This document shows positions 19,476-28,262 of a stretch of DNA of 50,917 bases, one piece after another; the stretch's first letter is position 1; every line of letters starts with the position of its first letter. The DNA comes from JBNAVY01 sp049700195. GTDB lineage: Bacteria > Bacillota > Thermoanaerobacteria > Thermoanaerobacterales > Thermoanaerobacteraceae. The notes under the pieces are model-generated. The model did no database searches. It was not told where the DNA came from and saw nothing but the letters and a program-made list of their open reading frames with translations. A program made the position numbers and the translations under genes. The stretch spans positions 1 to 50,917 of the forward strand of contig JBNAVY010000013.1 of the NCBI GenBank assembly GCA_049700195.1, in the 5' to 3' direction.

Positions 19476-20173
19476 TACCTGCAATTGATATTATGGAAGG
19501 GAAATGTGTAAGGCTTACAAAAGGAGATTTTAATACCAAAGAGGTTTATTATGAAAATCCCGTTGATGCAGCTAAAATGTGGGATGAATTAGGAGCAAAG
19601 AGAATTCATGTTGTTGATTTAGATGGTGCAAAACAAGGTAATTTGGTAAATGGTAAAATCATTGAACAAATTACTAAAAAATGTAAAGCCGAGATAGAAG
19701 TAGGGGGAGGAATAAGGAATAGAGAAACTATCGATTATCTTTTTTCTATGGGTGTTAAGTATGTAATTTTGGGTTCGGCAGCAATATATGACAAAGACCT
19801 TCTTCTTTATTCCCTTTTAAATTACAAAGAAAGAACTATAATAGCTATAGATTCGAAGAATAAAGAAGTTGCTGTAAGTGGATGGCTTGAAAAGACTAAA
19901 ATGAAAGATATAAAGTTAGCTAAAAAAATGAAAGAAATAGGAGTCAAGACTATAATTTTCACTGATATTTCTAAAGATGGAACTCTTAATGGACCAAATT
20001 TTAAAGCTTTAGAAGATATTTTAAAAACAGGTGTAAAAGTGATAGCATCAGGAGGCATTTCCTCAATGGAGGATTTAAAAAGGCTTAAAGAGATAGGAGC
20101 ATATGGCGCGATAATTGGTAAAGCCTTATATGTTGGGAAAATAAACTTAAAAAGTGCTTTGGAGGTAATATAA
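19466..20173 (+). CDS. hisA: ProFAR isomerase (HisA)
   Basis: A 235-residue (beta/alpha)8 barrel that isomerises the aminoaldose intermediate ProFAR to the aminoketose. The two catalytic aspartates sit in IPAIDIMEGKCVRL (N-terminal) and FTDISKDGTLNGPN (centre). Phosphate-binding loops VGGGIR and ASGGIS are present. It overlaps hisH and abuts hisF with no gap, consistent with a single translationally coupled unit. Confidence 0.96.
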   Translation: MVLIPAIDIMEGKCVRLTKGDFNTKEVYYENPVDAAKMWDELGAKRIHVVDLDGAKQGNLVNGKIIEQITKKCKAEIEVGGGIRNRETIDYLFSMGVKYVILGSAAIYDKDLLLYSLLNYKERTIIAIDSKNKEVAVSGWLEKTKMKDIKLAKKMKEIGVKTIIFTDISKDGTLNGPNFKALEDILKTGVKVIASGGISSMEDLKRLKEIGAYGAIIGKALYVGKINLKSALEVI

Positions 20174-20935
20174 ATGCTTGCAAAAAGAATAATTCCTTGT
20201 TTAGATGTCAAAGACGGCAGGGTAGTAAAAGGGGTCAACTTTTTAAATTTAAAAGATGCGGGAAATCCTGTTGAAATAGCTGAAAGCTACAATGATATGG
20301 GAGCAGATGAAATTGTTTTTTTAGATATTACTGCATCATATGAAAAAAGAAAAATCATGATAGATGTCGTGAAAAAAACATCTGAAAAAGTGTTTATTCC
20401 TCTTACTGTTGGAGGAGGTATTTCTGATATAGATGACATAAGAAACATTTTAAAAGCGGGTGCTGACAAAGTTTCTATAAATTCACAAGCTGTTAAGTAT
20501 CCTGCTCTAATAACACAATCAGCTAAAAGATTTGGCAGCCAATGTGTTGTTGTTGCAATAGATGCCAAAAAGCGATTTGATGGGAAAGGTTATAATGTTT
20601 ATATAAATGGAGGTCGAATAGATACCGGACTTGATGTTTTAGAATGGGCAAAAAAGGCAGAAAATTCAGGGGCTGGAGAAATACTTTTAACAAGTATGGA
20701 TAAAGATGGTACTAAAGGTGGTTATGATATAGAACTTACAAGACTTATAAGTGAAAATGTAAATATCCCTGTAATAGCATCAGGTGGGGCAGGATCTAAA
20801 GAACACTTTATAGACGTTTTTATACAGGGAAAAGCTGATGCAGCTTTGGCAGCTTCTGTTTTTCACTTTAGAGAGATTGATATACAGGATTTAAAAAAAT
20901 ATATAAAAATTGAAGGGATACCTGTGAGATTATAA
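20174..20935 (+). CDS. hisF: Imidazole glycerol phosphate synthase, cyclase subunit
   Basis: A 253-residue barrel that, with HisH, makes IGP and AICAR. Catalytic aspartates lie in IIPCLDVKDGRVVKG and LTSMDKDGTKGGYD. The phosphate sites VGGGIS and ASGGAG are typical. It begins immediately after the hisA stop codon. Confidence 0.97.
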   Translation: MLAKRIIPCLDVKDGRVVKGVNFLNLKDAGNPVEIAESYNDMGADEIVFLDITASYEKRKIMIDVVKKTSEKVFIPLTVGGGISDIDDIRNILKAGADKVSINSQAVKYPALITQSAKRFGSQCVVVAIDAKKRFDGKGYNVYINGGRIDTGLDVLEWAKKAENSGAGEILLTSMDKDGTKGGYDIELTRLISENVNIPVIASGGAGSKEHFIDVFIQGKADAALAASVFHFREIDIQDLKKYIKIEGIPVRL

Positions 20936-20942
20936 GGAAAGG

Positions 20943-21569
20943 ATGTTTAGTGTGATTGATATAAAAAGTTTAAAATTTAATGAAAAAGGACTTATTCCTG
21001 TTATTGTTCAGGATTATTATACAAGGAAAGTTTTAATGCTTGCATATATGAATGAGGAAAGCCTAAAATTGACTTTAGAACAAGGAGAAACTTTTTTTTA
21101 CAGCAGGAGTAGAAGTGAAATTTGGCACAAAGGCGAAACATCAGGCAATATTCAAAAAGTTAAAAAAATCTTTTATGATTGTGATGAAGATACTCTTTTA
21201 GTTTTGGTAGAAGCAAAAGGACCTGCTTGTCATACAGGCAACTTAAGCTGTTTTTATAGAAGTTTCGATAAACAAACCGAAATTGAAATAGACATTTTAA
21301 GTAAAGTTTATGAAAGAGTTAAAGATAGAAAAATGAATCCAAAAGAAGATTCTTATACTAATTATCTCTTTGAAAAGGGGATTGATAAAATTTTAAAAAA
21401 AGTTGGAGAAGAAGCTACTGAAGTTGTTATTGCATCAAAAAATAATTCGAGAGACGAAATGATTTATGAAGTTTCAGATTTAATATATCATATGATTGTA
21501 TTGCTAGTTGAGAAAAAAATTAGCTTAAATGATATATTTATAGAACTTGAAAATAGATATAAATCTTAA
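20943..21569 (+). CDS. hisIE: Bifunctional phosphoribosyl-AMP cyclohydrolase / phosphoribosyl-ATP pyrophosphatase
   Basis: A 208-residue fusion for steps two and three of the pathway. The HisI half (about 1-110) has WHKGETSGN and the metal ligands in ACHTGNLSCFY. The HisE half (about 115-208) has KVGEEATEVVIASK, the MazG-like acidic motif. AAGGAAAGG precedes the ATG. The gene closes the operon, and its stop codon lies in the outer base of a large terminator hairpin. Confidence 0.96.
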   Translation: MFSVIDIKSLKFNEKGLIPVIVQDYYTRKVLMLAYMNEESLKLTLEQGETFFYSRSRSEIWHKGETSGNIQKVKKIFYDCDEDTLLVLVEAKGPACHTGNLSCFYRSFDKQTEIEIDILSKVYERVKDRKMNPKEDSYTNYLFEKGIDKILKKVGEEATEVVIASKNNSRDEMIYEVSDLIYHMIVLLVEKKISLNDIFIELENRYKS

Positions 21570-21613
21570 TTAATAAAACGTTCATTTACATATAAATGAA
21601 CGTTTTATTAATT
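21568..21613. terminator. Bidirectional terminator between hisIE and the PIG-L genes
   Basis: A 21-bp perfect stem around the core ACGTTCATTTA, with a CATA loop, sits between convergent genes. T-rich tracts follow it on both strands (TTTTAATTATTTTTT to the right). It overlaps the hisIE stop and abuts the stop of the minus-strand gene. Confidence 0.9.
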
Positions 21614-23014
21614 TTAATTATTTTTTATTTTATATATGTTCCAAGGTATTTTATCAATAAATTTATTTTTATATATTGAATCTACGCCAATAAAAATGTA
21701 TTTTAAAGTTTTAACATCTGGAATTCTAACAGGTACCCACATCTTATTTTTGTATATAATAGGTTTATCTGTATAAGATTCTATAAGACTATTTTCGGAA
21801 AATTTATATTGATTAAATACTTCATTTATAATACCAAAATCTATTCTTTTAATATTATCATCTTTATCGAAAAAACGCATTTCAAAACGATATAAAACTT
21901 TTTTAGATATAGGTTTTGCAGATTCAATTCCTAAATATAAAGTATCTTTAAATTTAAAAGCTGAAAATCTAGTTAAAGCTGCACTTTTATATATTTCTTC
22001 CTCTAAAACTCCTCCAGCATATAACCTTAAAATTGGATTTTTATTTATATATGTTTCTAGGTCAGGCATGTTATCTAGTGTTGGTATAATGATTATTGGT
22101 TTTTTGCAAAACAATTCTGTTTTTCTTATAAAAGCCATTAAAAAAGGTTTCATCATTTCGGTTTGTGTTTTGTATTTTAAAATTGCAGAATGTTTTGTTA
22201 AGATTTCATCTTTTTCTAAGACAAAAGATTCCCATGTTGTATTGCTTTTAACCATGTCAGTAGGAGGTAACATTGCTTTGTTTATATCCGAACCCCATGG
22301 GACAGGCCATTCAGGATGATGCACAAGGAATTGGTGTTCGTTTAGGTTTAAGTTTTTACTTAAAATTACATATTTTACGAAATTGTGCACAGCAGAATGG
22401 TCGGGATGCATATCATCTGAAACAGGATAATAAATATCTGTAGGTTTAAAGTTATCAATTATTTCAGATAAAACTTCTACAACGCTTTGGCCGGTATATG
22501 ATATTCCTTTTTTATAAGCAGTATCATATGGAACATAGTTTACTTTTGTAGTACTGCTGACTTTTGGGAAGTTTTTACTCCAATTTTGACTCCATAAGAA
22601 TTTCATTGTTCCATCTGAAAAACCTAAAAAAATAATATTTTCTCGCCGTAATCCTAAAAGTTCCATAGCATTGATAGTTTCTTGCTGTCTTTTTAAACCA
22701 AACTTATAATAATCTTCTGATGTGAGTTTTGCTTTTTTGAAAAATGCAATAGCAGCTTTTTTATAAGCTTCACCACTCGTAACAACAATTAATAATATAG
22801 GTTTTTTCAGTTTTATAGCTCTTTGAATTATTCCAGCAGTGCCTATTGTTTCATCATCAGGATGTGGTACAATAACAAGGATTCTATCACCTATATAATC
22901 AATAGAGGGTAAATTTATCCTTTCGAAGAAGTTTTTTATATCCTCCTTCCAATTCATTATGGCAGCTAAAAAGAGCAAAGAAATAAATGCTATAGTTAAA
23001 TGCATAAGATGCAT
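21614..23014 (-). CDS. Membrane-anchored PIG-L/LmbE family deacetylase, copy 1
   Basis: A 466-residue protein with an N-terminal hydrophobic segment (about residues 5-19, anchor or signal) and a PIG-L domain with the Zn motif PHPDDE (50-55) and HPDH (203-206). PIG-L enzymes remove N-acetyl groups from sugars such as GlcNAc conjugates. The C-terminal ~170 residues (from about 290) form a second region I do not recognise. AAGGAGG precedes the ATG. Its closest relative here is the adjacent upstream gene, with the same layout and many shared blocks, so the pair arose by tandem duplication. Substrate is unknown; a cell-wall or exopolysaccharide sugar is an inference from the exported topology. Confidence 0.8.
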   Translation of the reverse strand: MHLMHLTIAFISLLFLAAIMNWKEDIKNFFERINLPSIDYIGDRILVIVPHPDDETIGTAGIIQRAIKLKKPILLIVVTSGEAYKKAAIAFFKKAKLTSEDYYKFGLKRQQETINAMELLGLRRENIIFLGFSDGTMKFLWSQNWSKNFPKVSSTTKVNYVPYDTAYKKGISYTGQSVVEVLSEIIDNFKPTDIYYPVSDDMHPDHSAVHNFVKYVILSKNLNLNEHQFLVHHPEWPVPWGSDINKAMLPPTDMVKSNTTWESFVLEKDEILTKHSAILKYKTQTEMMKPFLMAFIRKTELFCKKPIIIIPTLDNMPDLETYINKNPILRLYAGGVLEEEIYKSAALTRFSAFKFKDTLYLGIESAKPISKKVLYRFEMRFFDKDDNIKRIDFGIINEVFNQYKFSENSLIESYTDKPIIYKNKMWVPVRIPDVKTLKYIFIGVDSIYKNKFIDKIPWNIYKIKNN

Positions 23015-23046
23015 GCTTTTTCCTCCTTAAAACTTATAAAATATTA

Positions 23047-24456
23047 TTAATCGATTTTATACAGATTCCATGGAATTTTATCTATTAATTTTTTACCGTA
23101 AATAGAGTCAGAACCCATAAAAATAAGATTTAAGTTGTTTTTATCTGGTATTTTTATCTGTACCCAAATTTTATTTTTATCTATTAATGGTTTGCCAGCA
23201 ATAATATTTGTTAAACTATTTTCTGCTCTTTTGTATTCAAATAAATTACCGTTCAAAACTCCAAGATCTATTCTTTTAATATTTTTATCTTTATAAAATA
23301 ATCTTAATTCTATATGGTAAATTACTTTTTTAGATACAGGTCTTGCAGATTCAATACCTATATAAAGAGTGTCATTGTAATAAAAAGCACCTAATTTAGT
23401 TAAAGCAGCACTTCTATATATTTCTTCATTTAGCATACCTCCTGTGTATACTTTAAGAAGAGAATTTGGCATAAACCTACTGTTTAAATCCGGCAGGGAG
23501 TCTAGAACAGGTATATTTATTATGGGCTTTTCTGCAAAAAGCTCTGTTTTTCTTACAAAAGCCATTAAAAATGGTTCCATTACATCAATTTGTGTTTTAT
23601 ATTTTTTTATTGCCAACTGTTTTATAGAAATTTCGTTATCAGTAAGTTCAAAAGAATGCCATTGTGTATTACTAGTTTCCATATCTACAGGAGGATACAT
23701 GGGTCTGGCTTTTTCAGCCATCCATGGAACAGGCCATTGTGGATGATGTACTAAAAACATATGCTCATTAATATTTAAGTTTAGTGAAATTAAAGTATAT
23801 CTCACAAAATTACTTATGGCCCAATGATCAGGGTGTATATCATCAGCTAAAGGGTAGTAAATATCTGTAGGTTTAAAATCATTAATTATTTCTGTTAGTA
23901 AATTTACCATATTTTCTCCTGTATATGCTACACCAGGTTTATAAACTGTTTTATATGGTGCATAAGCGACTTGTGTACCACCACTTATCCGTGGGCGGTT
24001 ATTATCCCAATACTGACTCCATAAAAATCTTGTACTTCCATCAGCGAAACCTAAAAATATTAAATCATTTCTAGGCAGCCCTAACTTTTCCATGGCTGCA
24101 ATACTTTCTTGTTGTCTTGCAAGACCAAAGTTATAGAAGTCATGTGGAGTTGGATTTGTATGTCCGCTAAAAACCATAGCAGCTTTTTTGTAGCTTTCAC
24201 CACTTGTTACAACAACTACTTTGATAGGATGCTTTTCTGATATAGCTCTTTGAATAACTCCTGCCATACCAAGTGATTCATCATCTGGATGTGGTACAAT
24301 TACTAAAATTCTTTTTCCTGGGTCATGTATTGCTGGAATAGAACTTTTTTCAGTAAAATTAGCTATAGCCATTTCCCAATTCATAATATATGTAATACCA
24401 ATTAATAAAGCAAAAAAAAGAATAAATAAAAGTACCCTTCTCTTACTCTTAAACAT
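23047..24456 (-). CDS. Membrane-anchored PIG-L/LmbE family deacetylase, copy 2
   Basis: A 469-residue paralog of the next gene, with a membrane segment at about 8-25, PHPDDE (55-60), HPDH (208-211) and the same unrecognised C-terminal half. Both keep blocks such as IYYP, LWSQ and KIPWN. The ATG is preceded by an unusual GGGGG (24467-24471) instead of GGAGG. It is first in a two-gene minus-strand unit with a 32-base gap to copy 1. All expected Zn ligands are kept in both copies, so neither looks like a pseudogene. Confidence 0.8.
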   Translation of the reverse strand: MFKSKRRVLLFILFFALLIGITYIMNWEMAIANFTEKSSIPAIHDPGKRILVIVPHPDDESLGMAGVIQRAISEKHPIKVVVVTSGESYKKAAMVFSGHTNPTPHDFYNFGLARQQESIAAMEKLGLPRNDLIFLGFADGSTRFLWSQYWDNNRPRISGGTQVAYAPYKTVYKPGVAYTGENMVNLLTEIINDFKPTDIYYPLADDIHPDHWAISNFVRYTLISLNLNINEHMFLVHHPQWPVPWMAEKARPMYPPVDMETSNTQWHSFELTDNEISIKQLAIKKYKTQIDVMEPFLMAFVRKTELFAEKPIINIPVLDSLPDLNSRFMPNSLLKVYTGGMLNEEIYRSAALTKLGAFYYNDTLYIGIESARPVSKKVIYHIELRLFYKDKNIKRIDLGVLNGNLFEYKRAENSLTNIIAGKPLIDKNKIWVQIKIPDKNNLNLIFMGSDSIYGKKLIDKIPWNLYKID

Positions 24457-24483
24457 ACATCTGTAACCCCCATTCTAATGATT

Positions 24484-24511
24484 ATTATATCATATTAATT
24501 ATTAATACAAA
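24484..24511 (-). promoter_or_regulatory. Probable sigma-A promoter of the PIG-L pair
   Basis: Read leftward, TTTGTA (24511-24506) and TATAAT (24489-24484) are separated by 16 bases, 28 bases before the start codon. The -10 is perfect and the -35 is weak. Confidence 0.55.
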
Positions 24512-24572
24512 GATTAATTGTTATATTTTTAAGTATTATATTTATTTTAAATACAGTTCATAATTTTTGTGA

Positions 24573-24578
24573 TAAAAT
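24573..24578 (+). promoter_or_regulatory. Possible extended -10 of the dipeptidase gene
   Basis: TAAAAT at 24573-24578 is preceded by TGA (24570-24572 region), fitting an extended -10 (TGn-TAAAAT). No convincing -35 is seen, so this is a weak call. Confidence 0.35.
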
Positions 24579-24616
24579 CATATTGAGTTAATATAAATTT
24601 AAATGGGGGTATAAAT

Positions 24617-25552
24617 ATGTTTGTTGATTTTCACTGTGATACATTAAATAGACTTGTAGAAAACGATATTGATTTTATTAATGGAAGTTCTGAATTACAT
24701 ATTGATTTGCCAAGATTGATTGAGTCAGATGTTCACTTGCAGGTATTTGCTGTATTTGTTAATCCTAAAGATATGAGAAAAAATGCTGCTACTATGGCAT
24801 TAAAAATGATAGACAGAATGTACGATATTGTTGATAAAACGGATAAAATTAAATTGATTTTAAATAGTGCGGATTTAGACAATATAAGAAAAGAAAATAA
24901 AATTGGCGCACTTTTATCTATTGAAGGAGGAGAAGCTTTAGAAGGTGATATTTCACTTCTTAGAATGTTTTATAAATTAGGAGTTAGAGCATTAACCTTA
25001 ACATGGAGTTTGAGAAATGATCTGGGGGATGGAGTAGATGGTGCTGAAACTTCAGGATTAACTTACTTTGGTAAAGAAGTAGTAAGGGAAATGAACCGTC
25101 TTGGAATGATTGTTGATGTTTCTCATTTGAATGATAGAGGTTTTTGGAATGTAATTGATATAGCTGAAAAACCTATTATTGCATCACACTCTGATTGCAA
25201 AAGTTTATGTTCTCATAAAAGAAATCTTTCAGACAGGCAAATCATTGCAATTGCCGAAAAAGGAGGGGTAATAGGTATAAATTTTGCACCACAGTTTTTA
25301 AAAGATGATGGTAATGCAACAATTGAAGATGTATTAAATCATATAGATTATATATGTGAACTAGTTGGTGAAGATTATGTCGGATTTGGATCTGATTTTG
25401 ATGGGATAAGGAGTACACCAGATGGAATAAATGATATTTCATATTTTCCGAATATTGCAGAAGGAATGCGTAAAAGGGGTTATTCAAAAGAACAAATAGA
25501 TAAAATTTCTCACGAAAATTTTGAAAAACTCTTAAAAGATATTTTACCATAA
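24617..25552 (+). CDS. Peptidase M19 (membrane/renal dipeptidase family)
   Basis: A 311-residue zinc dipeptidase of amidohydrolase fold. Metal and active-site motifs are FHCDTL (His6/Asp8), SIEGGEAL (bridging Glu), VDVSHL, SHSDCKSL and the C-terminal GFGSDFDGI. Bacterial members cleave L-D or D-containing dipeptides. The ribosome site is the unusual GGGGG (24605-24609), seven bases before the ATG. It reads divergently from the PIG-L pair. The hairpin after its stop has its T tract only on the minus strand, so it is not clearly this gene's terminator. Confidence 0.9.
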   Translation: MFVDFHCDTLNRLVENDIDFINGSSELHIDLPRLIESDVHLQVFAVFVNPKDMRKNAATMALKMIDRMYDIVDKTDKIKLILNSADLDNIRKENKIGALLSIEGGEALEGDISLLRMFYKLGVRALTLTWSLRNDLGDGVDGAETSGLTYFGKEVVREMNRLGMIVDVSHLNDRGFWNVIDIAEKPIIASHSDCKSLCSHKRNLSDRQIIAIAEKGGVIGINFAPQFLKDDGNATIEDVLNHIDYICELVGEDYVGFGSDFDGIRSTPDGINDISYFPNIAEGMRKRGYSKEQIDKISHENFEKLLKDILP

Positions 25553-25617
25553 AAAAAGAGCCCTTGAAAGTTCCAAGGGCTTACATATGTTAAAGGGGGA
25601 GTCATTGTTTTGACCAA
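25551..25617 (-). ncRNA. Candidate small RNA with a C-rich seed (about 66 nt)
   Basis: On the minus strand a full transcription unit is visible in a gene-free gap. A sigma-A-type promoter reads TTGATT (25652-25647), 17 bases, TATAAT (25629-25624). A terminator hairpin AGCCCTTG / CAAGGGCT at 25581-25559 is followed by seven T (25557-25551). The RNA would start near 25617. It has a short 5' hairpin (GGTCA/TGACT), a single-stranded ACTCCCCCTTTAAC, then the terminator. This layout matches C-rich-seed small RNAs such as RsaE/RoxS, which block Shine-Dalgarno sequences. No open frame with a ribosome site is seen in it. Similarity to a known family is by design only; I did not search. Confidence 0.55.
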
Positions 25618-25623
25618 GAATAC

Positions 25624-25652
25624 ATTATACAATCCTTTTTAACAAAAATCAA
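25624..25652 (-). promoter_or_regulatory. Sigma-A promoter of the candidate small RNA
   Basis: Read leftward: TTGATT, a 17-base spacer, then a perfect TATAAT. No protein gene lies within reach on this strand, which is what points to an RNA gene. Confidence 0.6.
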
Positions 25653-25811
25653 GTAAAAAATAAAATTTAGGGATAGGGGGTTTTAAATCTTAAGTGATTT
25701 CATAATAATTATAAACTATTTTTCTGAGTTTTAAATTAAATATGTGTTAATTATGTTAATTTAATGTTAAATATTTGTATTTAAAAATTAAATTTTGTAG
25801 AGATTTTATTA

Positions 25812-25840
25812 TTGAATATAGTATACAAAAATTCTATAAT
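25812..25840 (+). promoter_or_regulatory. Sigma-A promoter of glyA
   Basis: TTGAAT (25812-25817), 17 bases, TATAAT (25835-25840), 33 bases before the glyA ATG. The short leader leaves no room for a large riboswitch. Confidence 0.8.
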
Positions 25841-25873
25841 AGAATTAGAATAGAAAATACAGGGGGTAAAGTC

Positions 25874-27106
25874 ATGGATATTGAAATCATAAGGAAAACT
25901 GATCCAGAGATTGCTAATGTAATTGAAAAAGAAATTGAAAGACAAAGAAACAAAATAGAACTTATAGCTTCTGAAAATTTTGTGAGCAATGCAGTTATGG
26001 AGGCGATGGGTTCACAGCTTACAAATAAATATGCAGAAGGATATCCAGGGAAAAGATACTATGGAGGATGTGAATATGTAGATATAGCTGAAAATTTAGC
26101 CCGAGAAAGACTAAAAAAAATTTTTGGTGCTGAGCATGCTAATGTACAGCCCCATTCTGGTGCACAAGCAAATATGGCTGCATATTTTGCCCTTATTAAA
26201 CCTGGTGATACTGTTTTAGGGATGGATTTATCCCATGGAGGGCATCTTACACATGGTAGCAAAGTTAATTTTTCTGGTCAGTTATATAATTTTGTTTCTT
26301 ATGGAGTTAAAGAAGAAACAGGTCGTATTGATTACGATGAAGTAGAGCGCTTAGCAAAAGAGCATAAACCTAAACTTATTGTAGCTGGAGCTAGTGCTTA
26401 TCCTAGAATTATTGATTTTAAGAGATTTAAGGAAATTGCTGATAGTGTTAATGCATATTTTATGGTTGATATGGCGCATATAGCAGGTCTTGTTGCTGCT
26501 GGATTTCATCCTAATCCGGTTCCTTATGCTGATGTTGTTACTACAACAACACATAAAACTTTGAGAGGACCAAGAGGTGGAGCTATATTATGCAAGGAAC
26601 AACATAGTAAAGCAATAGACAAGGCAATATTTCCTGGTATACAAGGTGGGCCATTGATGCATATAATTGCAGCTAAGGCGGTTTGTTTTAAAGAAGCACT
26701 TTCGGACAACTTTAAAGAATATCAAAAAAGAGTAATAGAAAATGCTGCTGCTCTTGCTGAGGCATTAAATAAAAGAGGAATTAATTTGGTATCAGGAGGT
26801 ACTGACAATCACCTGTTGCTTTTAGATTTAAGGAATACAGGGATAACAGGTAAAGAGTTAGAAATAAGACTTGATGATGTAAATATAACCTGTAATAAAA
26901 ATGCTATACCTTTTGATCCACTGGGGCCTAATGTTACTTCGGGTATAAGATTGGGGACTCCTGCTGTAACAACAAGAGGAATGAATAAAGAAGATATGGA
27001 AGAAATAGCTGATATAATAGTAAATATAATAAAAGATGAAAATTATAAAGAAAAGGCAATATTAAGAGTAGAACAACTTCTGAAAAAATATCCGCTATAT
27101 CAGTAA
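25874..27106 (+). CDS. glyA: Serine hydroxymethyltransferase
   Basis: A 410-residue PLP enzyme interconverting serine and glycine with tetrahydrofolate. Seen are ASENFVS, NKYAEGYPGKRYYGGCE, the PLP-lysine block TTTHKTLRGPRGG, and RLGTPAVTTRGM near the C-terminus. ATG at 25874 is chosen for its fit to the family N-terminus (MDIEIIRKTDPEI). It has the unusual ribosome site GGGGG (25862-25866). A longer frame from 25775 would run through the promoter. One gene, flanked by its own promoter and terminator. Confidence 0.97.
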   Translation: MDIEIIRKTDPEIANVIEKEIERQRNKIELIASENFVSNAVMEAMGSQLTNKYAEGYPGKRYYGGCEYVDIAENLARERLKKIFGAEHANVQPHSGAQANMAAYFALIKPGDTVLGMDLSHGGHLTHGSKVNFSGQLYNFVSYGVKEETGRIDYDEVERLAKEHKPKLIVAGASAYPRIIDFKRFKEIADSVNAYFMVDMAHIAGLVAAGFHPNPVPYADVVTTTTHKTLRGPRGGAILCKEQHSKAIDKAIFPGIQGGPLMHIIAAKAVCFKEALSDNFKEYQKRVIENAAALAEALNKRGINLVSGGTDNHLLLLDLRNTGITGKELEIRLDDVNITCNKNAIPFDPLGPNVTSGIRLGTPAVTTRGMNKEDMEEIADIIVNIIKDENYKEKAILRVEQLLKKYPLYQ

Positions 27107-27110
27107 TCTA

Positions 27111-27146
27111 AAGAAGGGGAAATCTATATAGTTTTTCCCTTCTTTT
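27111..27146. terminator. Terminator shared by glyA and the convergent gerAB-like gene
   Basis: AAGAAGGGGAAA pairs with TTTTTCCCTTCTT (one G-U), followed by T on the plus strand. It overlaps the stop codon of the minus-strand gene. Confidence 0.8.
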
Positions 27147-28212
27147 TCATATGTAAAATTATAAAAACAAATAATGGGATAATAATTTGCATAGGAATAT
27201 GTATATAAAATGGAGTAATTTTAAGACCTATTAAAATATGTGTTGAATAGCTATCTGCTATTATTATTGATGTTCCAATTAAAATTGCAGCAATGGGTAA
27301 TATAATAGAATTATAACTTTTAAGATTAAACAGTTCTTTGTATATTTTTAAACCTGCATATGTGAAAATAGTTATTTTAAAAAATATACCAATAGACATA
27401 ACAAATACATAAAAAGTATCGAAATTAGTAAACCCTCCTAATGATAAAAGTCTTATTACTTGATAAAGAGGGAAATTACTCCTTGAGGCTTCAAAAACTC
27501 CAATTGAGGATATAATAATAAAATTATTAAAAGATAAAATAAAACCTGAAATAAAAAAAGCATATAAAGTATATTTCATAATTTTATTTTTTTCTGTAAC
27601 GTCATTGAAGATAACTAAGAAAGCAATTAATTCACCAAAAGGGAAAGTTACCAAAAGAGGAAAAGCCGCTTTTAAAACAGGGGGAACACCATTTTCAAAT
27701 ACTGGAAGAATCCTTGTTGGTTCAAAATGCCTGCTAAGTCCAATAAGTATAAATTGAAGCCCCATAATTATTAATATAAAAGGCAATATTATCTTTGATA
27801 TTCTTGCTAATGATATAATTCCAAAACTTAAATAATACATGACAACAAGAACCATTGAAAATAAAAAAATATAAATATGTGTCTTAGGGAATAAGGTACA
27901 AATAGATAGATCAACAAAATCTCTTAAATTTCTTGAAGCTATATAAAAAAAATAAATTCCATATAAAAATGAAAAGAATTTGCCTAAATAATTACCAAAA
28001 GTATATTGTAAGGTATTTGCAAAGTTCATGTTTGATTTTAAGAATATTTTAATATACATAACAATAATTGGAAATGATATGATCATTGCAAAAATAACAG
28101 CAATCCATGAATCTTGTTTTGCATCTATACCAAGACAAAATAGAACAGAAGTTCCTATTTCAAAAATTATCATCATATAAAACATTTCATTTATATTTAT
28201 TTTTTTGTCCAT
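27124..28212 (-). CDS. GerAB/GerKB-family spore germination permease
   Basis: A 362-residue polytopic membrane protein of the APC-type spore germination (GerAB) family, with about ten hydrophobic segments from ISFPIIVMYIK onward. GerAB proteins form part of the nutrient germinant receptor in the spore inner membrane. The ATG at 28212 is chosen because AAAAGGTGAG lies just upstream; an in-frame GTG at 28221 is part of that site. No gerAA or gerAC partner is in the window, so this is an orphan B subunit. It lies 50 bases downstream of the Na/Pi-like gene on the same strand. Confidence 0.8.
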   Translation of the reverse strand: MDKKININEMFYMMIIFEIGTSVLFCLGIDAKQDSWIAVIFAMIISFPIIVMYIKIFLKSNMNFANTLQYTFGNYLGKFFSFLYGIYFFYIASRNLRDFVDLSICTLFPKTHIYIFLFSMVLVVMYYLSFGIISLARISKIILPFILIIMGLQFILIGLSRHFEPTRILPVFENGVPPVLKAAFPLLVTFPFGELIAFLVIFNDVTEKNKIMKYTLYAFFISGFILSFNNFIIISSIGVFEASRSNFPLYQVIRLLSLGGFTNFDTFYVFVMSIGIFFKITIFTYAGLKIYKELFNLKSYNSIILPIAAILIGTSIIIADSYSTHILIGLKITPFYIHIPMQIIIPLFVFIILHMKKKGKTI

Positions 28213-28262
28213 AAATCTCACCTTTTAATATTAAATATGCTTATGTATTTATAGAGCAAATT

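Larger units (their letters stand above)
25553..25873. other. Intergenic region before glyA
   Basis: These 321 bases hold the candidate minus-strand small RNA (about 25551-25617) with its promoter, then about 150 bases of very AT-rich DNA with repeated GTTAAT-like words, and the glyA promoter at 25812-25840. I recognise no riboswitch and no supported reading frame. Confidence 0.7.

Noticed and set aside
19822..20238. 138-codon minus-strand open frame across hisA and hisF
   Set aside because: A shadow of two well-conserved genes; no family resemblance.
25558..25582. Hairpin read as the plus-strand terminator of the dipeptidase gene
   Set aside because: The T tract is on the minus-strand side; the plus strand continues with TACATATG, so it is a poor terminator in that direction.
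25604..25637. Tiny TTG-started frame after GGGGGAG between the dipeptidase gene and glyA
   Set aside because: About ten codons, no conservation evidence; the same bases are better explained as the complement of the small RNA seed and promoter.
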